A program made the position numbers and the translations under genes. Source: Sphingopyxis granuli NBRC 100800 (lineage in GTDB: Bacteria > Pseudomonadota > Alphaproteobacteria > Sphingomonadales > Sphingomonadaceae). Taken from it: DNA of 64,000 nucleotides. Below the pieces are notes generated by a model. The model did not search any database. It was not told where the DNA came from and worked only from the letters and a program-made list of their open reading frames with translations. Shown piece after piece: positions 28,542 to 36,004 of the stretch; position 1 is the stretch's first letter, and each line of letters starts with the position of its first letter. The stretch covers positions 1 to 64,000 of the forward strand of contig NZ_BCUA01000007.1 in the NCBI RefSeq assembly GCF_001591045.1, read 5' to 3'.

Positions 28542-28590
28542 AATAAATCCGGTATTAATTGTTGACGGAGAAAGCGGCTGTCACTATCCA
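28542..28590 (+). promoter_or_regulatory. TonB-receptor promoter with shared motif copy C
   Basis: TTGACG (28562-28567) and TATCCA (28585-28590) are 17 bases apart and directed at the receptor gene. The motif at 28542-28565, read on the minus strand as ACAATTAATACCGGATTTA, shares two blocks exactly with copy A (ACAATTAATA and CCGGATTTA) and overlaps the -35 box. This placement suits repression by the cluster regulator. Confidence 0.5.
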
Positions 28591-28635
28591 CGGCGTGGAA
28601 GAGGCCGTGGAATGGCCTCCAAAAGGGAGGAAGCG

Positions 28636-30822
28636 ATGCGGTTGAATTATAAGGTGGGACTGTCGGCCCTGGCCCTGCAGGCGACTCTGTTGGCCGCATC
28701 CGGCGCGCAGGCGGCGGAGCAGGAAGCCGCGAGGGATGGCGGGATCGACGATATCGTCGTCACCGCGCAGAAGCGCAGCGAAAACCTGCAGAGCGTCCCG
28801 ATTTCCATCTATGCGCTGAGCGGCGATTCCATCGCCAAGGCCGGCCTGAACGACGTCTATGACCTGGCGTCCTATGCCCCCAGTTTCAAAAGCGACAATG
28901 TGGGTCCGGCGGATCCGACGTTCACGATGCGCGGCATCGGGTCGAACGAGCGCGGGGCGGGGAGCGACCGGTCGGTGGTCGTGTTCCTCGACGACATCTA
29001 TATCGGCCGCAGCTCAGGCACCGTTTTCGAACTGTACGATATCGAGCGCATCGAAATGCTGCGCGGACCGCAAGGCACGCTGAGCGGCCGCAACGTCGTC
29101 GGCGGCGCGATCAACATCGTCACCAAGAAACCGACCGAGCGATTCTCGGCAGCGGCCGAGGTGACCCTCGGCAACTATGATCTGCGACAGGCGAAAGCCC
29201 GCGTGAACGGAAAGCTTGCCGAAGGCGTCGCTGCCAGCCTCTCCTTCACGACACGCTCGCGCGACGGATTCTACACCTATGCTCCGACCGGCAAGGATAC
29301 CGACGGGATAAATTCCACCAACCTGCGCTCCAAGATCGCGATCACGGCCAGCGACAATCTGGAAATCCTGCTGTCGGGCGATGTCTCACGCTTTCGTCAG
29401 GACGGCGTTTCGGCGAAACCGTTCGGAGTCGGGAACTACACCAGGAATACACTCGGCTACACACCGCTTCCCGATCCGTGGACAATCGAAACGTCGCGCC
29501 GGGGCTATGCGGAGGTTGATCTGTGGGGCCTGTCGGCACGCGCCGATTTGACGACGGACGTGGGCATTCTGACGTCGATCACCGGCTATCGCCACGTGCT
29601 GTCGGACAGCGCGCAGGATTCGATCGGTCTGCCGGCGGGCTATTTCCTTTCCTATCTGTCGGCGCGGGAAAAATCGGATTTCTTCTCGCAGGAACTCCGC
29701 ATGGCCTCGCTTCCCGACAGCGGGCCCCTGACGTGGGTCGTGGGCCTCTATTTCCTCAGGGACGATGTCCACCGGCTCGAAGGCTATGATCGCGATTTCA
29801 AGGGGCAGACATCGCGGCCGCTATGGAATCAGGATGCAAGGACCACGAGCATTTCCGGCTTTGCGCAAGGCACGTACAAGCTCACCGACCGGTTGAACCT
29901 GACGGCGGGCGTTCGCTACACGCACGACGACAAGCGGCTGCACAATATCCTGACCGACGAGTCGGGCGGGACCGCGACCAACGGCCTCACGCCCGGAATT
30001 TCGGCGTTCGACGTTTCGGTGCAGAAGAACTTCAATGCCTTTACGCCGAAGGTCACGATCGATTTCTCGCCAAGCGAGGACGCCCTGATCTACGCAACCG
30101 TGTCGAAGGGGTTCAAGTCGGGGGGCTTCCAAGGGCTGGCCCCCACCGCGGCCGCGGCCACGCGCGCTTTTTTTCCGGAAATCGCCTGGAACTATGAAAT
30201 CGGCACCAAGACGCGATGGTTCGACAACCGCCTGCAGATCAATCTTGCGGGCTTCTATATGGACTATCAGGATCTCCAGGTCAGCAATCGCATCCTGACC
30301 ATTCCCGGCGACCAGTCTTCGGCGCTTCGTATCCTGACCAATGCTTCGGACGCCGTCGTCAAGGGCATCGAACTCGAGGTGCTGGCCAAGCCGGTCCCTG
30401 GGCTGACGCTGTCAGGGAATTACGCGTATCTCGATACGGAGGTGAAGAAATTCATCATCGGAACCGACGGGACGGACCTGTCCGGAAACCGGCTCGGCAA
30501 GGCGCCGAAGAACGCATTCACGATCTCCGGTTCCTATGTCAAAAGCGTCGGCGAGAATTCGGAAATCTCCTTCAACGCCGACTATGTTTATCAAAGCTCG
30601 ATGTTCTTCTTCATCGAGAACACCCCGACCGCGGAAGAGCCAGCCTACGGCATCTTGAACGGGCGCATCACCTATACGCTCAACAACTGGTCCTTTACGC
30701 TGTTCGGCCGCAATATCACCGACAAGCTCTACAGGACGAAGACCGTTCCCGTCGGGGACGGGGCATTCTCGGGCTTCGGGGATCCGGCCACCTATGGCGT
30801 AACCGTCGGCTATAAATTCTAG
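28636..30822 (+). CDS. TonB-dependent receptor of the catabolic cluster
   Basis: The 728-residue outer-membrane receptor has a signal peptide ending near ASGAQA, a TonB-box-like region at DDIVVTAQKRSENLQ, the plug with LRGPQGTLSGRNVVGGAIN, and a barrel ending GVTVGYKF. This is the common sphingomonad type of receptor for organic substrates. ATG 28636 is preceded by GGGAGG. Upstream in-frame codons lie in the promoter region. Its divergence from the secreted M20 gene and the shared motif suggest that it brings that enzyme's substrate across the outer membrane. No FecR/sigma signalling extension is seen. Confidence 0.9.
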   Translation: MRLNYKVGLSALALQATLLAASGAQAAEQEAARDGGIDDIVVTAQKRSENLQSVPISIYALSGDSIAKAGLNDVYDLASYAPSFKSDNVGPADPTFTMRGIGSNERGAGSDRSVVVFLDDIYIGRSSGTVFELYDIERIEMLRGPQGTLSGRNVVGGAINIVTKKPTERFSAAAEVTLGNYDLRQAKARVNGKLAEGVAASLSFTTRSRDGFYTYAPTGKDTDGINSTNLRSKIAITASDNLEILLSGDVSRFRQDGVSAKPFGVGNYTRNTLGYTPLPDPWTIETSRRGYAEVDLWGLSARADLTTDVGILTSITGYRHVLSDSAQDSIGLPAGYFLSYLSAREKSDFFSQELRMASLPDSGPLTWVVGLYFLRDDVHRLEGYDRDFKGQTSRPLWNQDARTTSISGFAQGTYKLTDRLNLTAGVRYTHDDKRLHNILTDESGGTATNGLTPGISAFDVSVQKNFNAFTPKVTIDFSPSEDALIYATVSKGFKSGGFQGLAPTAAAATRAFFPEIAWNYEIGTKTRWFDNRLQINLAGFYMDYQDLQVSNRILTIPGDQSSALRILTNASDAVVKGIELEVLAKPVPGLTLSGNYAYLDTEVKKFIIGTDGTDLSGNRLGKAPKNAFTISGSYVKSVGENSEISFNADYVYQSSMFFFIENTPTAEEPAYGILNGRITYTLNNWSFTLFGRNITDKLYRTKTVPVGDGAFSGFGDPATYGVTVGYKF

Positions 30823-30892
30823 GGCCGCGATTCATCGACTGAAGGACCGAACGACGAGGGCGACGAGAGCGATCGCCAACATGCCGTGACAT

Positions 30893-30918
30893 GCCGCCCC
30901 TGCAAAGGCAGGGGCGGC
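30893..30918. terminator. Perfect 11-bp hairpin after fabG
   Basis: GCCGCCCCTGC (30893-30903) and its exact complement at 30908-30918 enclose AAAG. It lies between the convergent receptor and fabG genes. There is no clear T-run on either side, but the stem is very stable and the location fits a terminator for both. Confidence 0.55.
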
Positions 30919-30925
30919 AAATGCA

Positions 30926-31669
30926 TCAGGACAGCATCGCCATGCCGCCGTTGACGTGGATCGTCTGGCCGGTGACGTAGCCGGCCTCGCGCGACGCGAG
31001 GTAGACGACTGCAGCGGCGATGTCGCTTCCTTCCCCCATCCGGCCCGCCGGGATGCGCTGGTTGAGCGCTTCCTTCTGCGCATCGGGCAGGCCGTCGGTC
31101 ATCGCGGTGGCGATGAAGCCCGGCGCGACGCAGTTCACGGTGACGCCGCGGCTCGCCAGTTCCTGCGCCAGCGCCTTGGTCATGCCGGTGACGCCCGCCT
31201 TCGACGCGGCATAATTGGCCTGCCCCGGATTGCCGGTCGCGCCGACGACGCTGGTGATCGAGACGATGCGGCCGAAACGCGCCTTCATCATCGGCTTGGC
31301 GGCGGCGCGGCACAGGCGGAAATTCGCCTCGAGGTTGATGCGGATGACGTCCGACCATTCCTCGTCCTTCATGCGCAGGATCAGATTGTCGCGCGTGACG
31401 CCGGCATTGTTGACGAGAATATCGAGCGTCCCGCCCAGCGCCTCGACCGCCGAAGGCACGAGCGCGTCCACCGCGGCGGCATCGCCGAGATTGCACGGCA
31501 AGGCGACCGCATCGCCGCCAAGGCTGTCGCGGAAGCCATTCAGCTTGTCGGCATTGGAACCCGAAACCGCAAGCCGCGCGCCCTGCGCGGCAAGCGCCTG
31601 CGCGATCGCGGAGCCGATGCCCCCCGAAGCGCCGGTAACGAGAGCGGTCATGCCGGTGAGATTGAACAT
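30926..31669 (-). CDS. fabG: 3-oxoacyl-ACP reductase FabG
   Basis: The 247-residue short-chain dehydrogenase reduces 3-oxoacyl-ACP with NADPH in fatty acid synthesis. It has the Rossmann motif TGASGGIGSAIA, NNAGVTRDN, the catalytic Ser (SITSV), YAASK, and the C-terminal TGQTIHVNGGMAM typical of FabG. In related bacteria it follows fabD directly. Here a GxxExxY gene separates them. Confidence 0.93.
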   Translation of the reverse strand: MFNLTGMTALVTGASGGIGSAIAQALAAQGARLAVSGSNADKLNGFRDSLGGDAVALPCNLGDAAAVDALVPSAVEALGGTLDILVNNAGVTRDNLILRMKDEEWSDVIRINLEANFRLCRAAAKPMMKARFGRIVSITSVVGATGNPGQANYAASKAGVTGMTKALAQELASRGVTVNCVAPGFIATAMTDGLPDAQKEALNQRIPAGRMGEGSDIAAAVVYLASREAGYVTGQTIHVNGGMAMLS

Positions 31670-31680
31670 CGTGTCATTCC

Positions 31681-32133
31681 TTATGTTTGAGTCCGGTCGT
31701 CGGACATTGGTCCATGGTAATTTTCGCGCAGAGGCGCAGAGTGCGCAGAGTCCTTATGGTCATTGACGAGGCGGCGGATACCTTCCTTCAAGGTAGGCTG
31801 ACCGAAATTGATCAGCAGTCCCACAGGCAGATGGAGCAGCTTCAAATAAGTGAGAACCTGCTTTGAATGGACGGGATGCGCGCCATCGGTCGACTTGACC
31901 TCGACCACTAATCGCTCATCAATCAGCAGATCGACACGCGCGACTTCGGTAAACTCCATGCCATCGAAAATGATGTTGATCGGCCATTGCCGATCAACCT
32001 TATATCCCATCGCGCCAAGACGCCCGACCAGAAGCTTCTCATAGACGCTTTCCAGAAAACCCGGCCCGATTTCGCGATGCAGACGCATCGCGACGCCGAT
32101 CACATCATGCGAAATCTGATCGATGGACACCAT
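31681..32133 (-). CDS. GxxExxY protein (PD-(D/E)XK nuclease-like)
   Basis: The 150-residue product has the eponymous motif GFLESVY near residue 25 and the D...EVK pattern in RVDLLIDERLVVEVKS, the catalytic signature of the PD-(D/E)XK nuclease fold. The biological role of the family is unknown. The gene sits between fabD and fabG and is bounded by a 28-bp inverted repeat. The right arm ends two bases before the ATG, and the left arm lies within the 3' end, encoding part of the last 24 residues. This suggests insertion of the gene as a unit. It could still be transcribed with the fab genes. Confidence 0.85.
   Translation of the reverse strand: MVSIDQISHDVIGVAMRLHREIGPGFLESVYEKLLVGRLGAMGYKVDRQWPINIIFDGMEFTEVARVDLLIDERLVVEVKSTDGAHPVHSKQVLTYLKLLHLPVGLLINFGQPTLKEGIRRLVNDHKDSAHSAPLRENYHGPMSDDRTQT
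31723..31750. repeat. Left arm of inverted repeat bounding GxxExxY gene
   Basis: TTCGCGCAGAGGCGCAGAG at 31723-31741 is an exact inverted copy of 32145-32163. After two mismatched bases a further CGCAGAG also matches, giving 26 of 28 identities. This arm is inside the coding region near its 3' end. Confidence 0.9.
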
Positions 32134-32135
32134 GT

Positions 32136-32163
32136 CTCTGCGATCTCTGCGCCTCTGCGCGAA
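32136..32163. repeat. Right arm of inverted repeat bounding GxxExxY gene
   Basis: This is the inverted partner of 31723-31750. It lies between the GxxExxY start codon (32133) and the fabD stop (32168), so it forms essentially the whole fabD-GxxExxY spacer. Its purine-rich minus strand probably provides the ribosome site. Confidence 0.9.
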
Positions 32164-32167
32164 TCTT

Positions 32168-33118
32168 TCAAAGAGCTTTGAGCAAAGCCTCGATATCGTC
32201 CATCGACATCACGCTCACCGTCTCGACCTCGCCGCCGGCGCTTCGCTTGACCATCGGCGACAGCACTTTGCCGCCGATTTCGACGAAGCGGTCGACGCCG
32301 ATGTCCTCCATCGCGCGGACGCTCTCGCGCCAGCGGACGCGGCCCGTCACCTGGCTGACGAGAAGGTCGCGGATCGTGTCGGCATCGCTGACCGGCGCCG
32401 CGGTGACGTTGGCGACCACCGGGACCAGCGGCGCGGCGGGCGGATTCGCGCCGAGCGCCTCGGCCATCGCATCGGCCGCGGGCTGCATCAGCGGGCAGTG
32501 AAAGGGAGCCGAGACGGGCAGCAGCACGCCGCGTTTGATGCCCCAGGATTGTCCGGCTTCCTTGACCAGCGCGACCGCGCGCTCGACCGCACCCTTATGG
32601 CCCGAGATCACGACCTGCGACGGGTCGTTGTCGTTGGCGACGGTGCAGACCTCGCCCTCGGCCGCCGCGTCGGCGAGCTTCTGCGCGGTGTCGATGTCGG
32701 CGCCGAGCAGCGCCGCCATCGCGCCGACGCCGACCGGTACCGCCGCCTGCATCGCCTGCCCGCGCGTCTTCAGCAGCCGCGCCGCGGTCGCGAGGTCGAA
32801 CGCTCCCGCCGCGCACAGCGCCGTATATTCGCCGAGACTGTGGCCCGCAACATAGTCCGCGATCGCCGTCAGCGTCACGCCGCCTTCCTTTTCAAGCACG
32901 CGCAGCGTCGCGATCGCGTTCGCCATGATCGCCGGCTGCGCGTTTTCGGTCAGCGTCAGCTCGTCTTCCGGTCCCTCGCTCATCAGCTGGAACAGATGCT
33001 GGCCGAGCGCCTCGTCCACCTCCTGAAACACCTCGCGCGCGTGGCTCGATGCATCGGCGAGCGCCCTGCCCATGCCGACCGACTGGCTGCCCTGACCCGG
33101 AAAGATGAATGCGCGCAT
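32168..33118 (-). CDS. fabD: Malonyl-CoA:ACP transacylase FabD
   Basis: The 316-residue cytoplasmic acyltransferase loads malonate onto acyl carrier protein. It has the N-terminal FPGQGSQSVGMG, the nucleophile elbow GHSLGEYTAL, the active-site His in APFHCPLM, and VEIGGKVLSPMVKR. ATG 33118 begins directly at the family start (MRAFIFPGQGSQ) and is preceded by AAGGGGA. The ten-codon upstream extension is discarded. Confidence 0.95.
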   Translation of the reverse strand: MRAFIFPGQGSQSVGMGRALADASSHAREVFQEVDEALGQHLFQLMSEGPEDELTLTENAQPAIMANAIATLRVLEKEGGVTLTAIADYVAGHSLGEYTALCAAGAFDLATAARLLKTRGQAMQAAVPVGVGAMAALLGADIDTAQKLADAAAEGEVCTVANDNDPSQVVISGHKGAVERAVALVKEAGQSWGIKRGVLLPVSAPFHCPLMQPAADAMAEALGANPPAAPLVPVVANVTAAPVSDADTIRDLLVSQVTGRVRWRESVRAMEDIGVDRFVEIGGKVLSPMVKRSAGGEVETVSVMSMDDIEALLKAL

Positions 33119-33162
33119 CTGGCGTCCCCTTGGTGTGATGTGTCGCACCCGCGCCTATTGCC

Positions 33163-33990
33163 TCACCCGGCGCGATGCAAGCCGAAGGGAACGACCTTGT
33201 TCGCCGCGTCGTGCCCGATGTCGGCGCGGCCGAGCCAGGCGATGCCGGTGCGCGCACACCAGTCCCGCGCGATCGCCTCCGCCTCCATCCCGAACGGCCG
33301 GTCGTTCACGGGCACGTCGCTGACGCGGCCGAGGCGCAGCCCGGCCAGCTCGCGCGGCGCCAGGCAACTTGCGACATGGAAGAAGGCGCGGTCGAAGGCA
33401 TAGAGATATTCGCTCACCTCCTCGACGAGCAGCACATGACCGCCGAGATCGGGTTCAAGCGGGGTTCCGAGCAGCATCGACAGCGTCATCAGGTTGAAGG
33501 CGGCATGGCGCGCACCGTGGGCGAGGCCCGGCTCGCATGCGGCGGGATCGCGCGCGACCAGCCAGTCGAGCGCACGCGCCACCGCCGCCTCGCCGTCCGC
33601 GCGGCGGACATCGGCGACCATCGGGCCGTGCGCGACATGGTCGAACCCCTCGCGATAGAGGCAGGCGAGCAGATTGCCCTGATCCGAATAGCCGAGGAAC
33701 GCCTTGTGCCGCGCGCCCTCCCCCATCGCGGCGACGGCGTCCCCGGCGATCCGGCATGCGCCATAGCCGCCACGCGCGAACCAGATCGCGTCGATGTCGG
33801 GCCGGTTCGCCATCGCGACCAGCGCCTCGCGCCGCACCGCGTCGGCGCCCGCGAAATGACCATGGCTGACGAAGCATTGCGGGTCGAAGACCAGCTCGAC
33901 CTCGGGATAGCCGAGCGCCGCGATCGCGCGCACCGCCTCTGCATCGTCGGGCAATATGGGGGTCGAGGGGGCGACGATTCCGATGCGCAT
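33163..33990 (-). CDS. ldcA: LD-carboxypeptidase (S66, LdcA-like)
   Basis: LD-carboxypeptidases remove the terminal D-alanine from muropeptide tetrapeptides during peptidoglycan recycling in the cytoplasm. The 275-residue product has the S66 order: IGIVAPSTPI at the N-terminus, WFARGGYGACR, the Ser motif LGYSDQGNLL, the Glu motif LLVEEVSEY, and a His near the C-terminus. ATG 33990 begins at the first conserved strand, and the longer frame upstream crosses a repeat. It is divergent from an Mpl-like ligase that would use its product. Confidence 0.88.
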   Translation of the reverse strand: MRIGIVAPSTPILPDDAEAVRAIAALGYPEVELVFDPQCFVSHGHFAGADAVRREALVAMANRPDIDAIWFARGGYGACRIAGDAVAAMGEGARHKAFLGYSDQGNLLACLYREGFDHVAHGPMVADVRRADGEAAVARALDWLVARDPAACEPGLAHGARHAAFNLMTLSMLLGTPLEPDLGGHVLLVEEVSEYLYAFDRAFFHVASCLAPRELAGLRLGRVSDVPVNDRPFGMEAEAIARDWCARTGIAWLGRADIGHDAANKVVPFGLHRAG

Positions 33991-34010
33991 GACTAGAAGC
34001 ACCTCCCAAA

Positions 34011-34094
34011 TCCGTTCGCATCGAGCGAAGTCGAGATGCCCCTCGGCTCTGCGCTGTCCCGATGGGTGTCTCGACTTCGCTCGACACGAACGGA
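34011..34094. repeat. REP/BIME-like inverted repeat between ldcA and Mpl-like gene
   Basis: The arms at 34011-34038 and 34067-34094 are inverted copies with three mismatches or fewer. They are almost identical to the arms at 4985-5066, with a similar 28-base loop size but different loop sequence. This identifies a dispersed, paired element in the genome. It occupies most of the divergent intergenic region. Confidence 0.85.
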
Positions 34095-34147
34095 TTTCGC
34101 GCTGAGTGCCGGTTGCAAAGCCTTCGCCAAGGCCATAACGCGCGGGC

Positions 34148-35527
34148 ATGGCCGAAAACAAATCCTATTTCTTCTGCGGCATCGGCGGATCGGGGATGCT
34201 GCCGCTGGCGATGATCGTCGCGGCGCGCGGAGCCGCGGTTTCGGGGTCGGACCGCAGCCGCGACCAGGGGCGCACGCCCGACAAGTTCGAGTGGATCGCC
34301 GGCCGCGGCGTCGCGCTGTTTCCGCAGGACGGCAGCGGCGTCGCGGCGGGCCAGACGCTCGTCGCCTCCGCCGCGATAGAGGACGGCGTGCCCGACGTCG
34401 CGGCCGCGCGCGCGCTCGGCCTGCCGCGGCTGACGCGCGCCGACCTCAACGCCGCGCTGTTCAACGCCGCCGACACGGCGGTCGGCGTCGGCGGGACGAG
34501 CGGCAAATCGACCGTCACCGGGATGATCGGCTGGATCCTGGAGCGCGCGGGGCGCCGCCCGACCGTGATGAATGGCGCGGTGATGCGCAATTTCGCCGGC
34601 GCCGACACCCCCTTCGCCAGCGCGCTGGTCGGCGATCCGGCGACCTATGTCAGCGAGGTCGACGAAAGCGACGGGTCGATCGCGCTCTATCGCCCCGACG
34701 TCGCGGTCGTCACCAACATCAGCCTCGACCACAAGAGCCTCGACGAACTGCACCGGCTGTTCGGTGATTTCGCCGCGAAGGCGCGCGTCGCGGTGATCAA
34801 CGCCGACGACGCCGAATCGGCGCCGCTGCTCGCCGGCGGCAACGTCCTGCGCTTCGGCTTTTCCGACGCGGCGGCGGTGCGCGGCAGCGATTTCGAGCCG
34901 CTGCCCGACGGATGCCGCTTCACCGTGCATTTCGCGGGCGACAGTCACGCCGCCCGCCTGCGGATGCCGGGACGCCACAATGCCGCCAACGCCCTCGCTG
35001 CGATCGCGGCGGCGCGCGCGCTCAATATCCCGGTGGCGCAGTCAGTCGCGGCGTTGGCCGATTTCGTGGGCCTCGCGCGCCGCTACGAGGTGCTGGGCCA
35101 GGCGGGCGGCGTCACCGTCATCGACGATTTCGCGCACAATCCGGACAAGGTGGCCGCGACGCTGGCGGCGGTCGCCGAATTGCCGGGCCGCGCGCTGCTC
35201 TTCTTCCAGCCGCACGGCTATGGTCCGCTCCGCCAGATGGGCCAGGAGCTGGCGGCGAGCTTTGCGGGCGGGATGCGCGACGGCGACCGGCTGTTCGTCT
35301 GCGATCCGGTCTATTTCGGCGGCACCGTCGACCGCAGCATCGGCAGCGAGGCGCTGGTCGCCGACATCGTCGCCGGCGGCAGCGACGCGGTCCACCTGAC
35401 GACGCGCGCGGCGTGCGGCGCGGCGATGCTCGACGCGGCGAAGCCCGGCGACCGCATCCTGATCCTCGGCGCGCGCGACGACACGCTGACCGAATTCGGG
35501 TACGAAATACTTGCGAAGTTGACCTGA
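34148..35527 (+). CDS. Mpl-like Mur ligase (MurC paralogue)
   Basis: The 459-residue Mur ligase has FFCGIGGSGMLPLA at the N-terminus, the P-loop GVGGTSGKSTVTGMI, EVDESDGSIALY, NISLDHKSLDEL and DDFAHNPDKV. It is a second MurC-type enzyme beside the dcw murC. Mpl enzymes attach recycled L-Ala-D-Glu-DAP tripeptide to UDP-MurNAc. The divergent LD-carboxypeptidase, which makes the tripeptide, favours that role. The P-loop and C-terminal motif differ from dcw MurC (SGKST against HGKTT, and AHNPDK against GHHPVE). The substrate is inferred. Confidence 0.8.
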   Translation: MAENKSYFFCGIGGSGMLPLAMIVAARGAAVSGSDRSRDQGRTPDKFEWIAGRGVALFPQDGSGVAAGQTLVASAAIEDGVPDVAAARALGLPRLTRADLNAALFNAADTAVGVGGTSGKSTVTGMIGWILERAGRRPTVMNGAVMRNFAGADTPFASALVGDPATYVSEVDESDGSIALYRPDVAVVTNISLDHKSLDELHRLFGDFAAKARVAVINADDAESAPLLAGGNVLRFGFSDAAAVRGSDFEPLPDGCRFTVHFAGDSHAARLRMPGRHNAANALAAIAAARALNIPVAQSVAALADFVGLARRYEVLGQAGGVTVIDDFAHNPDKVAATLAAVAELPGRALLFFQPHGYGPLRQMGQELAASFAGGMRDGDRLFVCDPVYFGGTVDRSIGSEALVADIVAGGSDAVHLTTRAACGAAMLDAAKPGDRILILGARDDTLTEFGYEILAKLT

Positions 35528-35634
35528 CCTCCGCGCAAATGGGCAAGGGACAAAGGCCGACCTCGGCTTGAATTTTGGCGCTGCAGCCTTTATGTCAACC
35601 TTGTATACCGGGCGGCAAAGCAGCAGATGTGGCT

Positions 35635-35724
35635 ATGACGGGTGCATGGATCGCGATAATCATCGGCGTCATTACGGCATTGGTCCTTGCATTTTCCTCT
35701 CGCTCGCAAGAACCCGACGCCTGA
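35635..35724 (+). CDS. Possible 29-residue single-span membrane peptide
   Basis: The short frame begins MTGAWIAIIIGVITALVLAF and ends in a polar tail, a convincing one-span membrane peptide layout. Against it, there is no good ribosome site, and I know no family match. A GTG two codons earlier would add two residues. Conservation in related genomes would decide. Confidence 0.25.
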   Translation: MTGAWIAIIIGVITALVLAFSSRSQEPDA

Positions 35725-35842
35725 TCCATAAGACGCTCCGCATGCCCGCCACGACTGGCGCGTGCCCCCGGAACGCATGATCCCTGCAAGAAGCGGGGCG
35801 GGGGGACATTCGAACCGATGCGCTACCGGACAATGCGATCCC

Positions 35843-35870
35843 TTGCTTATCCCGCCGAAATCTGTATAGG
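35843..35870 (+). promoter_or_regulatory. Probable rpsF operon promoter
   Basis: TTGCTT (35843-35848) and TATAGG (35865-35870) are 16 bases apart, a common form of housekeeping promoter in alphaproteobacteria. It would start transcription near 35877 and give a leader of about 128 bases before rpsF. Confidence 0.6.
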
Positions 35871-35876
35871 CGCCCG

Positions 35877-36004
35877 CATTCGGGGCGAGGCCTTGTGCCT
35901 GTCGCCCCGTTTGCTTTGCACGAACAGGCAAAGCCGGACGACAGCCGGAGGGGTTTCGCGATCGGCGCGAAATCAGCGATCGGCCAAATGAAGGAAGCGC
36001 AACC
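35877..36004 (+). promoter_or_regulatory. Structured rpsF leader, possible S6:S18 target
   Basis: GGGGCGA and TCGCCCC form a hairpin around 35883-35911. Further on come two GCCGGA copies (within AAGCCGGACGACAGCCGGAGG), followed by a purine-rich site before the ATG. In many bacteria the S6:S18 complex binds a CCG-containing bulged stem in the rpsF leader to limit its own synthesis. The repeated CCG elements make this plausible, but no alignment to the known motif was possible. Confidence 0.35.

Larger units (their letters stand above)
35528..36004. other. 477-base region upstream of rpsF
   Basis: The region contains a possible 29-residue membrane peptide (35635-35724), the rpsF promoter (35843-35870) and a structured leader (from about 35877). 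Between 35725 and 35842 I see no gene. A TTCGAAC-containing stretch near 35810 recalls a tRNA T-arm, but no cloverleaf can be built around it. Confidence 0.5.

Noticed and set aside
35805-35835. tRNA T-arm-like TTCGAAC stretch
   Set aside because: No acceptor, D or anticodon stems can be formed around it on either strand.
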